This document shows positions 13,981 through 22,800 of a stretch of DNA of 64,000 nucleotides, one piece after another (the first letter of the stretch is position 1; every line of letters begins with the position of its first letter). The position numbers and the translations under genes were made by a program. The stretch is from the NCBI RefSeq assembly GCF_018128945.1, contig NZ_CP068393.1, forward strand, positions 1,364,001 through 1,428,000. The letters run 5' to 3'. Below the pieces are notes generated by a model, which worked only from the letters and a program-made list of their open reading frames with translations, had not been told where the DNA came from and ran no database searches. This DNA comes from Aristaeella hokkaidonensis. GTDB lineage: Bacteria > Bacillota > Clostridia > Christensenellales > Aristaeellaceae.

Positions 13981-14015
13981 TGTCATCCGTGTTGTTCAAT
14001 ACAACACGGATGACA
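13981..14015. repeat. Perfect 15-base inverted repeat upstream of serC
   Basis: TGTCATCCGTGTTGT and its exact inverse are separated by five bases (TCAAT). No T run follows on either strand, so it is a poor terminator; an operator or a palindromic repeat is possible. Confidence 0.7.
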
Positions 14016-14048
14016 AATTCATAATTCATAATTCACAATTCATAATTA
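14015..14048. repeat. Heptanucleotide tandem repeat, AATTCAT/AATTCAC type
   Basis: Four to five 7-base units directly beside the 15-base inverted repeat. Confidence 0.8.
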
Positions 14049-14146
14049 TATATACTTCTACCGCAAGAACATTCCAAGGTATCAATCCGAATAAGCGCCA
14101 GTGTACTGATGAATCCCTTACTACGCCGATGGCGCATCAAATCAAA

Positions 14147-14173
14147 AGAACAGCTTCCACCGGAAGCTGTTCT
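14147..14173 (-). terminator. Terminator of the GH94-TrmO unit
   Basis: Perfect 12-base stem (14147-14158 with 14162-14173, three-base loop). On the minus strand the stem is followed by TTTT. It lies just past the TrmO-like stop codon. Confidence 0.82.
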
Positions 14174-14180
14174 CTCCGCC

Positions 14181-14204
14181 ATTGTGAATTATGAATTGTG
14201 AATT
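14181..14204. repeat. Heptanucleotide tandem repeat, inverse orientation, entering a gene end
   Basis: GTGAATT/ATGAATT units whose edge supplies the last codons and stop of the TrmO-like gene (14189). The repeat therefore overlaps coding sequence by a few codons. Confidence 0.75.
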
Positions 14205-14857
14205 GACAAAACGCGTAGCGTTCCGTTTTCCACTTTGAACCTTACGTTCTTTCCGCCGAACTCAAACGCATACACCCTCTCCGGATCATCCTGGTATGCA
14301 GGCCGCGGATCCTCCCGGAGCACCACTTTCAATGCTTCCAGTTCTTCCGGTTTCATTGCTTTTGTGCATTCTGCCGGGATCTCCACTTCCACCGTCCGTT
14401 TTTCAGTTCGGTCCGTGAATCCGCCGGTTGCTTCAGGTTTGCAGTCCGCATAGGGCAGATAGGGTTTAATGTCGTAGATGGGCGTGCCGTTCATCAGGTC
14501 CGCTCCGGCAACCTTCAGCACGGTACCCTCGTTCCCCTTTTCCACGCCCAGCAGCTTTACGCAGCTCAGGCCAACAGCATTTGGCCGGAAGGGAGAACGG
14601 GTGGCAAACACCCCTACCCGCTGGTTGCCGCCGAGCCGGGGCGGCCGTACGGTCGGAGACCAGTTTTCCCTTTCCGCCCGGTCAAAGCCCCAGATCAGCC
14701 ACAGATGGGAAAACTCTTCGATACCCCGCAGCGCTTCCGCTACCCGGTATTCGGGTTCAAACACGATGGTCGATACCACCTGTTCCACCAGCCCGCTCTG
14801 CCGGGGCACGCCGAACTTTCCGTCATACGGATTCCGGATTCTCGCAATAATCTTCAT
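14189..14857 (-). CDS. TrmO/TsaA-like tRNA methyltransferase
   Basis: Member of the TsaA/YaeB (TrmO) family; characterised members N6-methylate threonylcarbamoyladenosine at position 37 of some tRNAs using S-adenosylmethionine. Visible motifs are VPRQSGLVEQ, FSHLWLIWGFD, and RSPFRPNAVGLSCVKL with NGTPIYDIKPYLPYAD, all typical. I start at ATG 14857 (MKIIARIRNPYDGKFG): the start lies one base past the stop codon of the GH94 gene, so translation is probably coupled. The 222 residues match the family core. The last residues (LRVLSIHNS) come partly from a heptamer repeat. The link to a sugar phosphorylase looks positional rather than functional. Confidence 0.88.
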   Translation of the reverse strand: MKIIARIRNPYDGKFGVPRQSGLVEQVVSTIVFEPEYRVAEALRGIEEFSHLWLIWGFDRAERENWSPTVRPPRLGGNQRVGVFATRSPFRPNAVGLSCVKLLGVEKGNEGTVLKVAGADLMNGTPIYDIKPYLPYADCKPEATGGFTDRTEKRTVEVEIPAECTKAMKPEELEALKVVLREDPRPAYQDDPERVYAFEFGGKNVRFKVENGTLRVLSIHNS

Positions 14858-14858
14858 C

Positions 14859-17246
14859 TTACATGATAACCGTAATATCGTTCTCTGCCTTGAGTTCGTC
14901 TGCCGGAATGACTCCAGCCGCGCGCTCAACGCCATTCAGGACTACCTTTGCGGGCTTTCCTTCCTTGTGGGCGCTGTTATCCACGATAATATGCAGTTTC
15001 CTGCCCCGGAAGACCTTTTCCATGGTAAAGCCGTCCCATTCCTTCGGAATGGCAGGAGAAATCTCAATTCCGGCAGGTGTCGGACGCAGGCCCAGGATGC
15101 CTTCCACGCAGCCGACCATGACCGTGCTGGCAGTACCGGTCAGCCAGTGTACATGGCTCCGTCCGGCGAAGGGACTCTCATGACCTTCGATGAACTGTCC
15201 GTGGACGTAGGGTTCAATCACCCGGCGGTCAGCGTCGTCATTGAAGGAGGCCGGACTGCTTTCCTTAAAGTACTGGAAGGCCCGGTTGCCGTGTCCGCAG
15301 AGGGCTTCCGCCAGGATTGCCCATCCCTGGGGCTGGCAGAAAATACCGCCGTTCTCCTTGGTGCCGGGGTTGAACAGGCGCATCCGTGCGCCCTCAAAGT
15401 ATTCATACCTGTAGCTGGGCTGCATGACTTCCAGGCCGTAGGGAGTATTCAGCTTCTCGCAGGCTGTGTTCAGGATGGCTTCAGCCTGCTCTGCCGTTGC
15501 GCCGCGGCTGATCACCGCCCAGCTCTGGGGATTCAGCCACATATTGGCTTCATTGTCCTTCTTGCTGCCGATAACAACGCCGTCCTCACGGAAGCCGCGG
15601 ATGAAGCGGTCTCCCTCAAAGCACTGTTCGTTCAGGATCTTCAGCAGGTTTTCGGCAGTCTCATCCAGGTATTTCACATACTCCGGTTCATCTGCGCAGA
15701 ATTCCTTCATGATAATCAGCGCGTAATACAGCTGGAAGGCCACGAAGGTGCTCTCACCCTTTGCGCCCAGCTGCAGGCAGTCATTCCAGTCGGCATGCAG
15801 GCCTGCGGGCATTCCGTGGGGTCCCAGGTGGGTCATGCTGAAGTTGATTGCCCGCTTCAGGTGCTCGCGAACCGTGCCCACGTCCTTATCCGCAAAGGGA
15901 ATTTCTTCATCCAGGTAGGCCGTGTTGCCGGTCTCGGCAATATACTTGTAAACCGTCGGGAACAGCCACAGTGCGTCATCCGCGCGATAGCTCGGATGGC
16001 CGGTAGCCTTCACATAGCTGTCCTGTTCAGGTGTATCTTCATGGCCCGCATTATGGCTGAACTTAACCAGCGGCAGTCCGGCGCCGTGATGCACCTGCGC
16101 GCTGAGCATGAAGGTCAGCTGCTGCCGTGCCAGTTCCGGATCCAGGTGCATAATGCCCTGGATATCCTGCACTGTATCACGGTATCCGTAGCCGTTCCGC
16201 TCGCCGCAGTACATCAGGCTGGCCGCCCGGCTCCAGACGAAGGTAATGAAGCACTGGAAGGCGTTCCAGGTGTTTACCATGGTGTCGAAATTCTTATCCG
16301 GTGTGGTAATCTTCAGGTTGGCCAGTTCTCCGTGCCAGTAGGCAATCAGTTCCTGCAGCTCCTTATCCACCGTCTCCGCAGTCTGTGTGTAACGGTCTAC
16401 AATCTCCTTAGCCTCAAACACGGTTTTCTGTCCCAGCAGGAAGGCCGCCGTGGTTTTTTCACCCGGCTTCAGTGCCGCGCAGAACTGCAGCGCGCCGCAG
16501 GGATTGCCGTTATAGTTCAGGCTGTTGTCGCACTTTCCGTCCACAACCGCCTGGGGCTTGTCAAAGCGGCTTCTGCCCAGGAACTGTTCCCGGCGGCCGG
16601 TATAGCTGGCAACCTTCGCGCCTGCCAGGCCGAAGAACCGTTCCCGTCCGGTGGTTCCGTCCGGTCTCGGATAGTTGAACTCATTGATCTGCTCCAGCAG
16701 GAAGGTATCATGGAACTCAGTCTTGGTGATGAACTGGGTATACTGCAGGTTGACCAGGTCCTGGGTATACAGGCTTTCCGTTGTGAACTCACAATAACCA
16801 AACACGCTGATCTTCCGTTCCCGGTCGGTCAGGTTCTCCAGGCTGACCCTCCATACTTCATGGGTCGCGCCCATGGGTACGTAGTACAGAACCCGGCTCC
16901 GGATTCCGTTATACTCGCTGATGATCTCGGTATAGCTTGTGCCGTGATGGCATTCGCTCTTATAGGTATCCAGGGGCTTTGCCACCGGCTTCCAGCTGGC
17001 GGACCAGAAATCCCCGGTTTCTTCATCCCGCAGGTAGATATACCGGCCGGGCTCGTCAAACTGGTTGAAGGTATAGCGCAGGATCCGGCCTGCGGCACCG
17101 CTCTTGACAAAGCTGTATCCGCCGGCGTTCACAGTGACGATGGCACCGTAATCCGGCGATCCGAGATAGTTCGCCCAGGGGGCAGGGGTATTGGGATTGG
17201 TAATCACATACTCTCTGGCTTTCTCTTCAAAATAGCCGTAATTCAT
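14859..17246 (-). CDS. GH94 beta-glucan disaccharide/oligosaccharide phosphorylase
   Basis: Cytoplasmic enzyme that splits a beta-linked disaccharide or oligosaccharide with phosphate, conserving energy as sugar 1-phosphate. The 795-residue product starts YGYFEEKAREYVITNPNTP, like other GH94 enzymes, has the GYRDTVQD block (about residue 357) and HADWNDCLQLG (about residue 484), whose first Asp corresponds to the general acid known in GH94. Length fits cellobiose or chitobiose phosphorylases rather than the longer cellodextrin enzymes. The YLRDEETGDFW block is reminiscent of chitobiose phosphorylase, so specificity is open; the neighbouring cellulase and the shared operator favour cello-oligosaccharides. 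No signal peptide. Confidence 0.92.
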   Translation of the reverse strand: MNYGYFEEKAREYVITNPNTPAPWANYLGSPDYGAIVTVNAGGYSFVKSGAAGRILRYTFNQFDEPGRYIYLRDEETGDFWSASWKPVAKPLDTYKSECHHGTSYTEIISEYNGIRSRVLYYVPMGATHEVWRVSLENLTDRERKISVFGYCEFTTESLYTQDLVNLQYTQFITKTEFHDTFLLEQINEFNYPRPDGTTGRERFFGLAGAKVASYTGRREQFLGRSRFDKPQAVVDGKCDNSLNYNGNPCGALQFCAALKPGEKTTAAFLLGQKTVFEAKEIVDRYTQTAETVDKELQELIAYWHGELANLKITTPDKNFDTMVNTWNAFQCFITFVWSRAASLMYCGERNGYGYRDTVQDIQGIMHLDPELARQQLTFMLSAQVHHGAGLPLVKFSHNAGHEDTPEQDSYVKATGHPSYRADDALWLFPTVYKYIAETGNTAYLDEEIPFADKDVGTVREHLKRAINFSMTHLGPHGMPAGLHADWNDCLQLGAKGESTFVAFQLYYALIIMKEFCADEPEYVKYLDETAENLLKILNEQCFEGDRFIRGFREDGVVIGSKKDNEANMWLNPQSWAVISRGATAEQAEAILNTACEKLNTPYGLEVMQPSYRYEYFEGARMRLFNPGTKENGGIFCQPQGWAILAEALCGHGNRAFQYFKESSPASFNDDADRRVIEPYVHGQFIEGHESPFAGRSHVHWLTGTASTVMVGCVEGILGLRPTPAGIEISPAIPKEWDGFTMEKVFRGRKLHIIVDNSAHKEGKPAKVVLNGVERAAGVIPADELKAENDITVIM

Positions 17247-17285
17247 GCCTCGTTCCTCCTGTAATTCCGATTGATTGTTTTCTGA

Positions 17286-17314
17286 ATTATATAGGGAAGC
17301 TCATTATTCTCCAA
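17286..17314 (-). promoter_or_regulatory. GH94 promoter
   Basis: TTGGAG (17309-17314) and TATAAT (17286-17291) are 17 bases apart on the minus strand, about 40 bases before the GH94 start. Confidence 0.75.
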
Positions 17315-17332
17315 CTTTTTTATTTTAACACG

Positions 17333-17344
17333 GTAAACGTTTGC
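17333..17344. promoter_or_regulatory. LacI/CcpA-type operator upstream of GH94
   Basis: GTAAACGTTTGC is an almost perfect palindrome centred on ACGT, the form typical of LacI-family operators and close to catabolite cre sites. It lies 18 bases upstream of the GH94 -35. A near-identical site lies in front of the GH5 gene at 32234-32245. Confidence 0.65.
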
Positions 17345-17357
17345 GCGCAATCATAAA

Positions 17358-17390
17358 ACAGAAGCAGTCCATATGCAGGACTGCTTCTGT
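17358..17390 (-). terminator. Terminator of the M29 aminopeptidase gene
   Basis: Perfect 13-base stem (17358-17370 with 17378-17390), followed by TTTTATG on the minus strand and positioned just past the stop codon at 17398. Confidence 0.85.
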
Positions 17391-17397
17391 AAAGGCC

Positions 17398-18621
17398 TCA
17401 GAATGCCCAGTTGCCGTTGCGGAAGATCGGTACGGTCTTACCGTCCCGGGTCTTCGCGTCGATGTTCATGTCTTCAGTGCCGATCATGAAGTCCACATGG
17501 ATCATGGAGTCATTGATGCCCAGTTCACGGCACTCCTCCAGGGTTTTGTTCTCAAAGCCCCTGATCGTATCGGCAAAGCCCCTGCCCACCGCCAGGTGGC
17601 AGGAAGCGTTCTCATCAAAAAGCGTGTTGTAGAAGAGCACCCCGCTGTTGCGGATCGGGGAATCATAAGGAATCAGCGCGCACTCGCCCAGATAGGATGC
17701 GCCCTCATCCGCTGTCAGCATGTTTGTCAGCAGCTGCTCATTCTTCTCCGCATGCCATTCCACAGCCTTGCCGTTCTCAAAGCGGATATTGAAGTTTTCA
17801 ATCAGCTGTCCCTGGTAGCTCAGCGGCAGGCTGGAGTAAACAATACCCTCCGCCTTCCCTTTCCTGGGAGAAATGAAGCATTCTTCCGTGGGGATATTCG
17901 GGTTAAAGAAAATGTTCTGCAGGCTGGTATCTCCGCCGCCCTTGAATTCAGCTTCCGGAATCATTCCCACCGTAAAGTTGGTTCCGTTTCCGGCGGTATA
18001 GTGCAGTTCCTCAATGCCCAGGCTGTTCAGGTAATCGCACCGGGACTTCAGGTCAGCGTTATGTTCCTTCCAGGCAGCTACCGGATCATCATTCACCCGG
18101 CTGGTGGAAAGGATTGCTTCCCACATTTTTTCCACAGCCTGGCTCGTCCTCATTCCGGGGAACACTTTCTTTGCCCAGGCCGGACCGGGCACAGCGGCGA
18201 TACACCACTGGTACTTGTTATCCATCTGGTCCATATAGCCTTTGAGCAGCGGATATTTCATCTGCTGGACTTTGAGCATCTTGTTCTGGTTAATGCCCTT
18301 CAGTCCGTCCGGATCGTCAGACTCGATATAAATCCTGCAGGGCAGTTTCTCCACATAATGTTCCCAGCGGGCTTTCTGGAAGTTTGTCAGGCTTCCCAGG
18401 GTCTTTACCGTGCAGTACTTCATATCCAGCTTGGTGAGGGGGGCATACGTGAAGTCAACAAAAACGTTGCTGGCTCCCAGCTTATAGCACTCTTCCACCA
18501 CCATTTTGACAAACTCCGGCTGGTCCAGACCAGCAACGATAAATACTTCCTGTCCCTTCTGGACGTTTGCACCGCACTCCGCGATCAGGCGGGCATATTT
18601 TTTCAGAATTGTTTTCTTCAT
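17398..18621 (-). CDS. M29-family aminopeptidase
   Basis: Cytoplasmic metallo-aminopeptidase of the thermophilic aminopeptidase (AmpS/PepS) family, which trims N-terminal residues from peptides. The 407-residue length is typical. Metal-ligand regions are visible: LGECALIPYDSPI, CHLAVGRGFADT (His about residue 340) and IHVDFMIGTEDMNI (His and Asp near the C-terminus). The N-terminal block KKYARLIAECGANVQKGQEV is also typical. No export signal. It is a single-gene unit with its own promoter and terminator. Confidence 0.93.
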   Translation of the reverse strand: MKKTILKKYARLIAECGANVQKGQEVFIVAGLDQPEFVKMVVEECYKLGASNVFVDFTYAPLTKLDMKYCTVKTLGSLTNFQKARWEHYVEKLPCRIYIESDDPDGLKGINQNKMLKVQQMKYPLLKGYMDQMDNKYQWCIAAVPGPAWAKKVFPGMRTSQAVEKMWEAILSTSRVNDDPVAAWKEHNADLKSRCDYLNSLGIEELHYTAGNGTNFTVGMIPEAEFKGGGDTSLQNIFFNPNIPTEECFISPRKGKAEGIVYSSLPLSYQGQLIENFNIRFENGKAVEWHAEKNEQLLTNMLTADEGASYLGECALIPYDSPIRNSGVLFYNTLFDENASCHLAVGRGFADTIRGFENKTLEECRELGINDSMIHVDFMIGTEDMNIDAKTRDGKTVPIFRNGNWAF

Positions 18622-18678
18622 TTTCCCGTTCTCTTTCTGTTTAATCTTTTGCTTTTCCCTTTGAAAAGCGGCTTATGT

Positions 18679-18707
18679 ATTATACCGGAAGAGTCCTTGA
18701 AAAACAA
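18679..18707 (-). promoter_or_regulatory. Promoter of the M29 aminopeptidase gene
   Basis: TATAAT (18679-18684, minus strand) with TTGTTT 17 bases upstream (18702-18707). The distance to the start is about 58 bases. Confidence 0.6.
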
Positions 18708-18716
18708 GCATTATAA

Positions 18717-18742
18717 AGGACGGACCCGTACGAGTCCGTCCT
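18717..18742 (-). terminator. Terminator of the acidic secreted protein gene
   Basis: Nine-base stem AGGACGGAC/GTCCGTCCT (18717-18725, 18734-18742) with a T-rich tail on the minus strand, 18 bases past the stop codon at 18760. Confidence 0.78.
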
Positions 18743-18759
18743 GTCAATTATTGCTGTTT

Positions 18760-19743
18760 TCATACTGCCTGCACCTTTACGCGCCACATGTCGGTGATAT
18801 TCTCGTCCGTCAGTTCAACCTTCAGTTCATCCGTATTCGCTTCCGGGATATCCATGTATGTCATCCCGCTGTCCTCGGATACCTGCCACTGATAGAGGAA
18901 CTCACGCCCTTCCGGATCATTTACCACAGCCAGAAGGCGCATTACCGTCTCATCGATCATGGAAATTTCCACGGTTACCGTCACACGCGCCGTTTCAGGC
19001 TCAGTCGCTGCTTCCAGCTCTTCAGGAGCTTCTTCCGGTTCCTCAGGTCCTTCTTCCGGCTCCTCAGGTCCTTCTTCCGGCTCCTCAGGTCCTTCTTCCG
19101 GCTCCTCAGGTCCTTCTTCCGGCTCCTCGGAGACTTCTTCCGTTTCCTCCCCGTCCGGGATTACTTCCTCCGGAAACTCCTGTACCGGTTCTTCCGCAGC
19201 CGGCTGATTCTCCGTTACCGTTTCATCCGTTTCTTCACCTTCAGTATCCTCTTCCGGAGTATCCGCAGCAGGCGGTTCCGTCTCAGGCGTTTCTTCTGCA
19301 GGCTGTTCTGCCACAGGCATCTCTTCCGCAGGCTGATCTTCCGCAGACATCTCTTCCGCGTCAGTCAACGGTTCGTTTCCCGCCGGTTCCGGTGTTTCCG
19401 GAGCTTCCTCCGGTTCAGCTGCCGCAGTTTCTGCCGGTCCGGGCGTTTCCTCCGGCTCAGTGTCACCGCCGCTCTCCGCTTCTTCTGTGACTGCGGGTGA
19501 AAAAACGTTCGCGATCGCTTCCGATCCTACGCTTCCCCAGTCCTCATCGGGAATCACCGCAATTTCCACCGGGGCGGATATAGTAACCGTCGGTTCCGGT
19601 GCCGGTTCTGTCACCATCACTTCTTCCGGTTCAGCTTCCGGTGCGGGTTCATCTGCCTCAAATGCCAAAGAGGGCATGCTGAAAACGACACACAGCATTA
19701 CAGCCAGAATCATCGAAAAGATCATTCTGAGTCGCCGGGTCAT
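18760..19743 (-). CDS. Secreted Glu/Pro-rich protein with heptapeptide repeats
   Basis: Function not recognised. The start is ATG 19743, 6 bases after AAGGAGGTGA; a GTG three codons earlier overlaps that site. The 327-residue product has a signal peptide (about 1-28, MIFSMILAVMLCVVFSMPSLAFEA), then about 210 residues almost entirely of Glu, Pro, Thr and Ala. Within it are five tandem copies of the 7-residue unit EEPEEGP. The last 80 residues (from about 245) form a folded-looking domain, with VTVTVEISMIDETVMRLLAV and a FLYQWQVSEDSG motif resembling Ig-like surface-protein repeats. There is no LPXTG or membrane anchor. It lies about 110 bases downstream of the giant adhesin gene with no clear terminator between, so the two may be co-transcribed. 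Confidence 0.75.
   Translation of the reverse strand: MTRRLRMIFSMILAVMLCVVFSMPSLAFEADEPAPEAEPEEVMVTEPAPEPTVTISAPVEIAVIPDEDWGSVGSEAIANVFSPAVTEEAESGGDTEPEETPGPAETAAAEPEEAPETPEPAGNEPLTDAEEMSAEDQPAEEMPVAEQPAEETPETEPPAADTPEEDTEGEETDETVTENQPAAEEPVQEFPEEVIPDGEETEEVSEEPEEGPEEPEEGPEEPEEGPEEPEEGPEEPEEAPEELEAATEPETARVTVTVEISMIDETVMRLLAVVNDPEGREFLYQWQVSEDSGMTYMDIPEANTDELKVELTDENITDMWRVKVQAV
19029..19133 (-). repeat. 21-base tandem repeat inside the acidic protein gene
   Basis: Five near-identical 21-base units encode EEPEEGP. Codon use is almost the same in every unit, which suggests recent expansion by slippage or recombination. Confidence 0.85.
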
Positions 19744-19852
19744 TTCCGTCACCTCCTTCGTGTGACTGCAGCAGGTTGTCTTACTCCTTTTCAGTTACTG
19801 TTTCCCAAATATTATATGCGGAAACAGTTGCATAATCGGTTACATACAGGCG

Positions 19853-22800
19853 TTATTGCAGTTTTTTTCTTCGCCTGTTCAGCAGCAGCAAGCCCGCAAA
19901 CAGTACCATTGCCAGGCCGCCGACCGTGTAGCCCTGTGTTCCGGATCCGCCCGTACTGGGCAACACAAGTCCTGTCTTGTTCTCAACCGTAAATGTGGCG
20001 GTACTCTTGTCATAGATCACATGCTCCGTGTTCGTAAAGCGGACGGCGCCATCCTGCACCGTAAATCCGACCGGTGTTCCCAGCGGAGTATATCCGGGCG
20101 GTGCTTTTGTTTCACTCAGCGTGTAGGCTCCGTCGGTCAGGCCTTCCACTGTGGCCAGGCCCTTTTCATCCCCGTCCGTGCCGACGGTGATTTCGTCCAT
20201 GAACACTTCCCAGGTTTCACTGTTCCGTTTCAGCAGCCTGAATTCAGCGCCTGCCAGCGGCTCACTGTTCTTCACGTCAACCTTCAGGATATGGATCTCT
20301 GTCCGGCTGTTCGTGATGATTGCGATACCTTCTTCATCCGGATCGGCGGCCGTCACCTGCCAGGTTTTCCCGTTCAATATCACGACATCATCCGTCACAT
20401 CCGCCGTCTCCTGCCCGCCGGAAATGCTCAGTTCCCGGATGCTGTAGGCAATGGGATGGCCGTCCTCATCATACACAGGCAGTTCAGAGAAGGTCCTGTC
20501 TGCCGCCTTTGTCTTCTTTCCAAAGGCGAGCGTGCAGGGATTCCCTGCTTCATCTGTGACCGGTTCCGGCTCCCCGCCATTCACGCTACTGTACAGTCCG
20601 ACTGTAACCTCCGTAACGTCCTCCGGCCAGTCCGCAGTTTCCCCGTTCTTCTTCCAGGTTTTCTCTGCAGTAATGGACGCAACTTCAATATTGGTGATGG
20701 TTACGCTGTCTATAGGATCATCATTGAGTGAAATCTGTTTGTTTTCATCGCCGTAAACTACATCGCCATCCTGTTTCCATCCTTCCGGCACCGAAGGTTC
20801 CTCCACCTCATAGGTGGTACCGAATGGAATACCATCAATCAGGACTGTACCCGGTCCCTGGATCGTTACGGTAAACTCCGCAACTTCACCTTCACAGGTA
20901 AAATCACTGATGGTGCCGTTATCTACCACGAGATCCAGCATCTTCAGCTCCATGCCCGGCGGCAGCAGCATTTCAACATGGAATTCAAATTCCTGTCCAT
21001 CTGCCGCTTCCATGCTTGCTTCAGGAACCTGTTTGGTGAGTTTCAGCGGGCCAAAGTGCGATGTGTTTTCCACCTTCAGTTTGTTGGGGCCTTCCCTTGT
21101 CAGCAGCACACCGTTTCCCTGGTCCACCCAGTCCGTATCGTTATGTCCCTGCTTATAGTAAGTCACAGGTTCAAACGCGTCCGTATTCAGGTAAACGTTG
21201 CCGGCCCGATCCATGTATCCGGTTTCTATAATCCGGTATTCGTACTGGTTCTGACCGTTTCCGTTCGGGAAGATCTGCACCTTGTCGATGGTCGCCTTCC
21301 AGTCGTTCTCCCGGCTCAGGACAATGCGGTTTGTGATCTGGTTGTAAACATCAGAACCGCTGGTGATAAAGTGATTCTGTGCCAGACTGCCCAGTTCCAT
21401 TTCAGTCTGGATAATGGACAGGTAATCTTCATACGGGCCGTTCGATCCGTATGGCCTGCGTTCCACCCGGACGTAGACCTCTTCGACATTCGCGGCAACC
21501 CGGCCATCCGCCCAGCCCTTTTCGATATCCAGGGATGTACCGGGAGCATTCAGCATCCGGTCCTGATCCTGCGCCGTCTGCAGTTCGGAAACAGGAATCC
21601 TGGCTCCATTGGCATCCCAGGCGTACGGAAGCCAGGAGGTCCACTGCCCGCCGATCGGGTTCATGTTTCCGTCATATACCTGTACTTCCTTATAGATATA
21701 CTGGTACCGGACAACAATGATCGAATTGTCGGCCTTCCTGTAAAGTCCCTTGGTAGGCAGGCCGTGATCGATGTTATTGTCCTCAACATTATAGTTCCAT
21801 GAGCCTCTGGGAGCGACAGCAAACGGGTTGGGATTGTCAACATATTCATTGCCTGCCGCATCATAACCAACCTTCACGGTCTTACCGTAATTCTGCCATC
21901 CTGTAATATAGACATCCTCTCCGGAACTGTAATCAACCGTCCTCCGCAGGATTTGGAGTTCAATAATCATATTAGACTGGGCCTGATCCTCGCCCGTAGT
22001 GGTATACAGGCTCTGCCCGCCGTTTCCGTTATCCCTGTATTCCAGGAATTTCTTCTTCAGGTCCATCTGCATATAGCCGGGCAGTTTGTTCAGGATCTTG
22101 ATTTCGCCGTGATTGCCGATGTTCGCGTTCCGCGGCTGCTGGAAGTGAACCAGAGAGCTCCAGTTGCCGGTATCGATGACGTCGCGGCACTTGTATCCCT
22201 CAATCATGATCGGGAATTCATCGATCAACGGATCTGAAAGCACGTGTTCGTCCGTGGAATCCCAGTTAGGCTTTGTCAGCGGTGTTTCGATGACGAAATA
22301 CCGGTATTCTTCCGGCAGATCCACCGGGCATTCCCAGGTCCAGTTGTTCTCATAGCTCAGGCGGATTGTCGTATAGTCAAATCCGGTATCATCTTCATAG
22401 GGCTGCGGATCTCCCCAACCCGTAGCAGGAACATAGGCCAGGGCGAAGGACGCTGCCGGAAGATCCTTTGTTTCTTCAACAGGAACACCCATCCATTCCT
22501 TGGTAACCCGGATGGATTTCACTTTTGTGGTCACGTTGGTGACCGTGATCACTTCCTCGCCGTTTTCATTGAATTCAGAATCATAGGAGGAAAGATACCG
22601 CTGGTACCTGTCGTCAGGAACATAGTTGGTTCCGTCATAGCTGTACCGCAGTTCTCCGTTTTCATAGACGCTGTACGCGGTCTCCCGCACCGTATAGTCG
22701 ATCAGCCGGGCTTCCCCGTTTTCGTCAATCCTGTACTTCGGCAGGTTGGTGAATGTCCTTTCATCTGCCGGTGTATCCTTCCGGATTGTGACGGTTTCAT

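Larger units (their letters stand above)
13863..14188. other. serC upstream gap
   Basis: A 326-base stretch without a credible gene. It holds the serC leader, the 15-base inverted repeat at 13981-14015, a heptamer array, and the terminator of the TrmO-like gene. A short hairpin GGGAC-N6-GTCCC lies close to the serC ribosome site. I found no convincing -35/-10 pair for serC. Confidence 0.6.

Noticed and set aside
14478..17264. Open frame of 928 codons antisense to the GH94 gene
   Set aside because: The GH94 product on the other strand has full family motifs; the antisense frame has none.
18858..19490. Pro/Ser-rich frames on the plus strand
   Set aside because: They result from the 21-base repeat of the acidic protein gene read in other frames.
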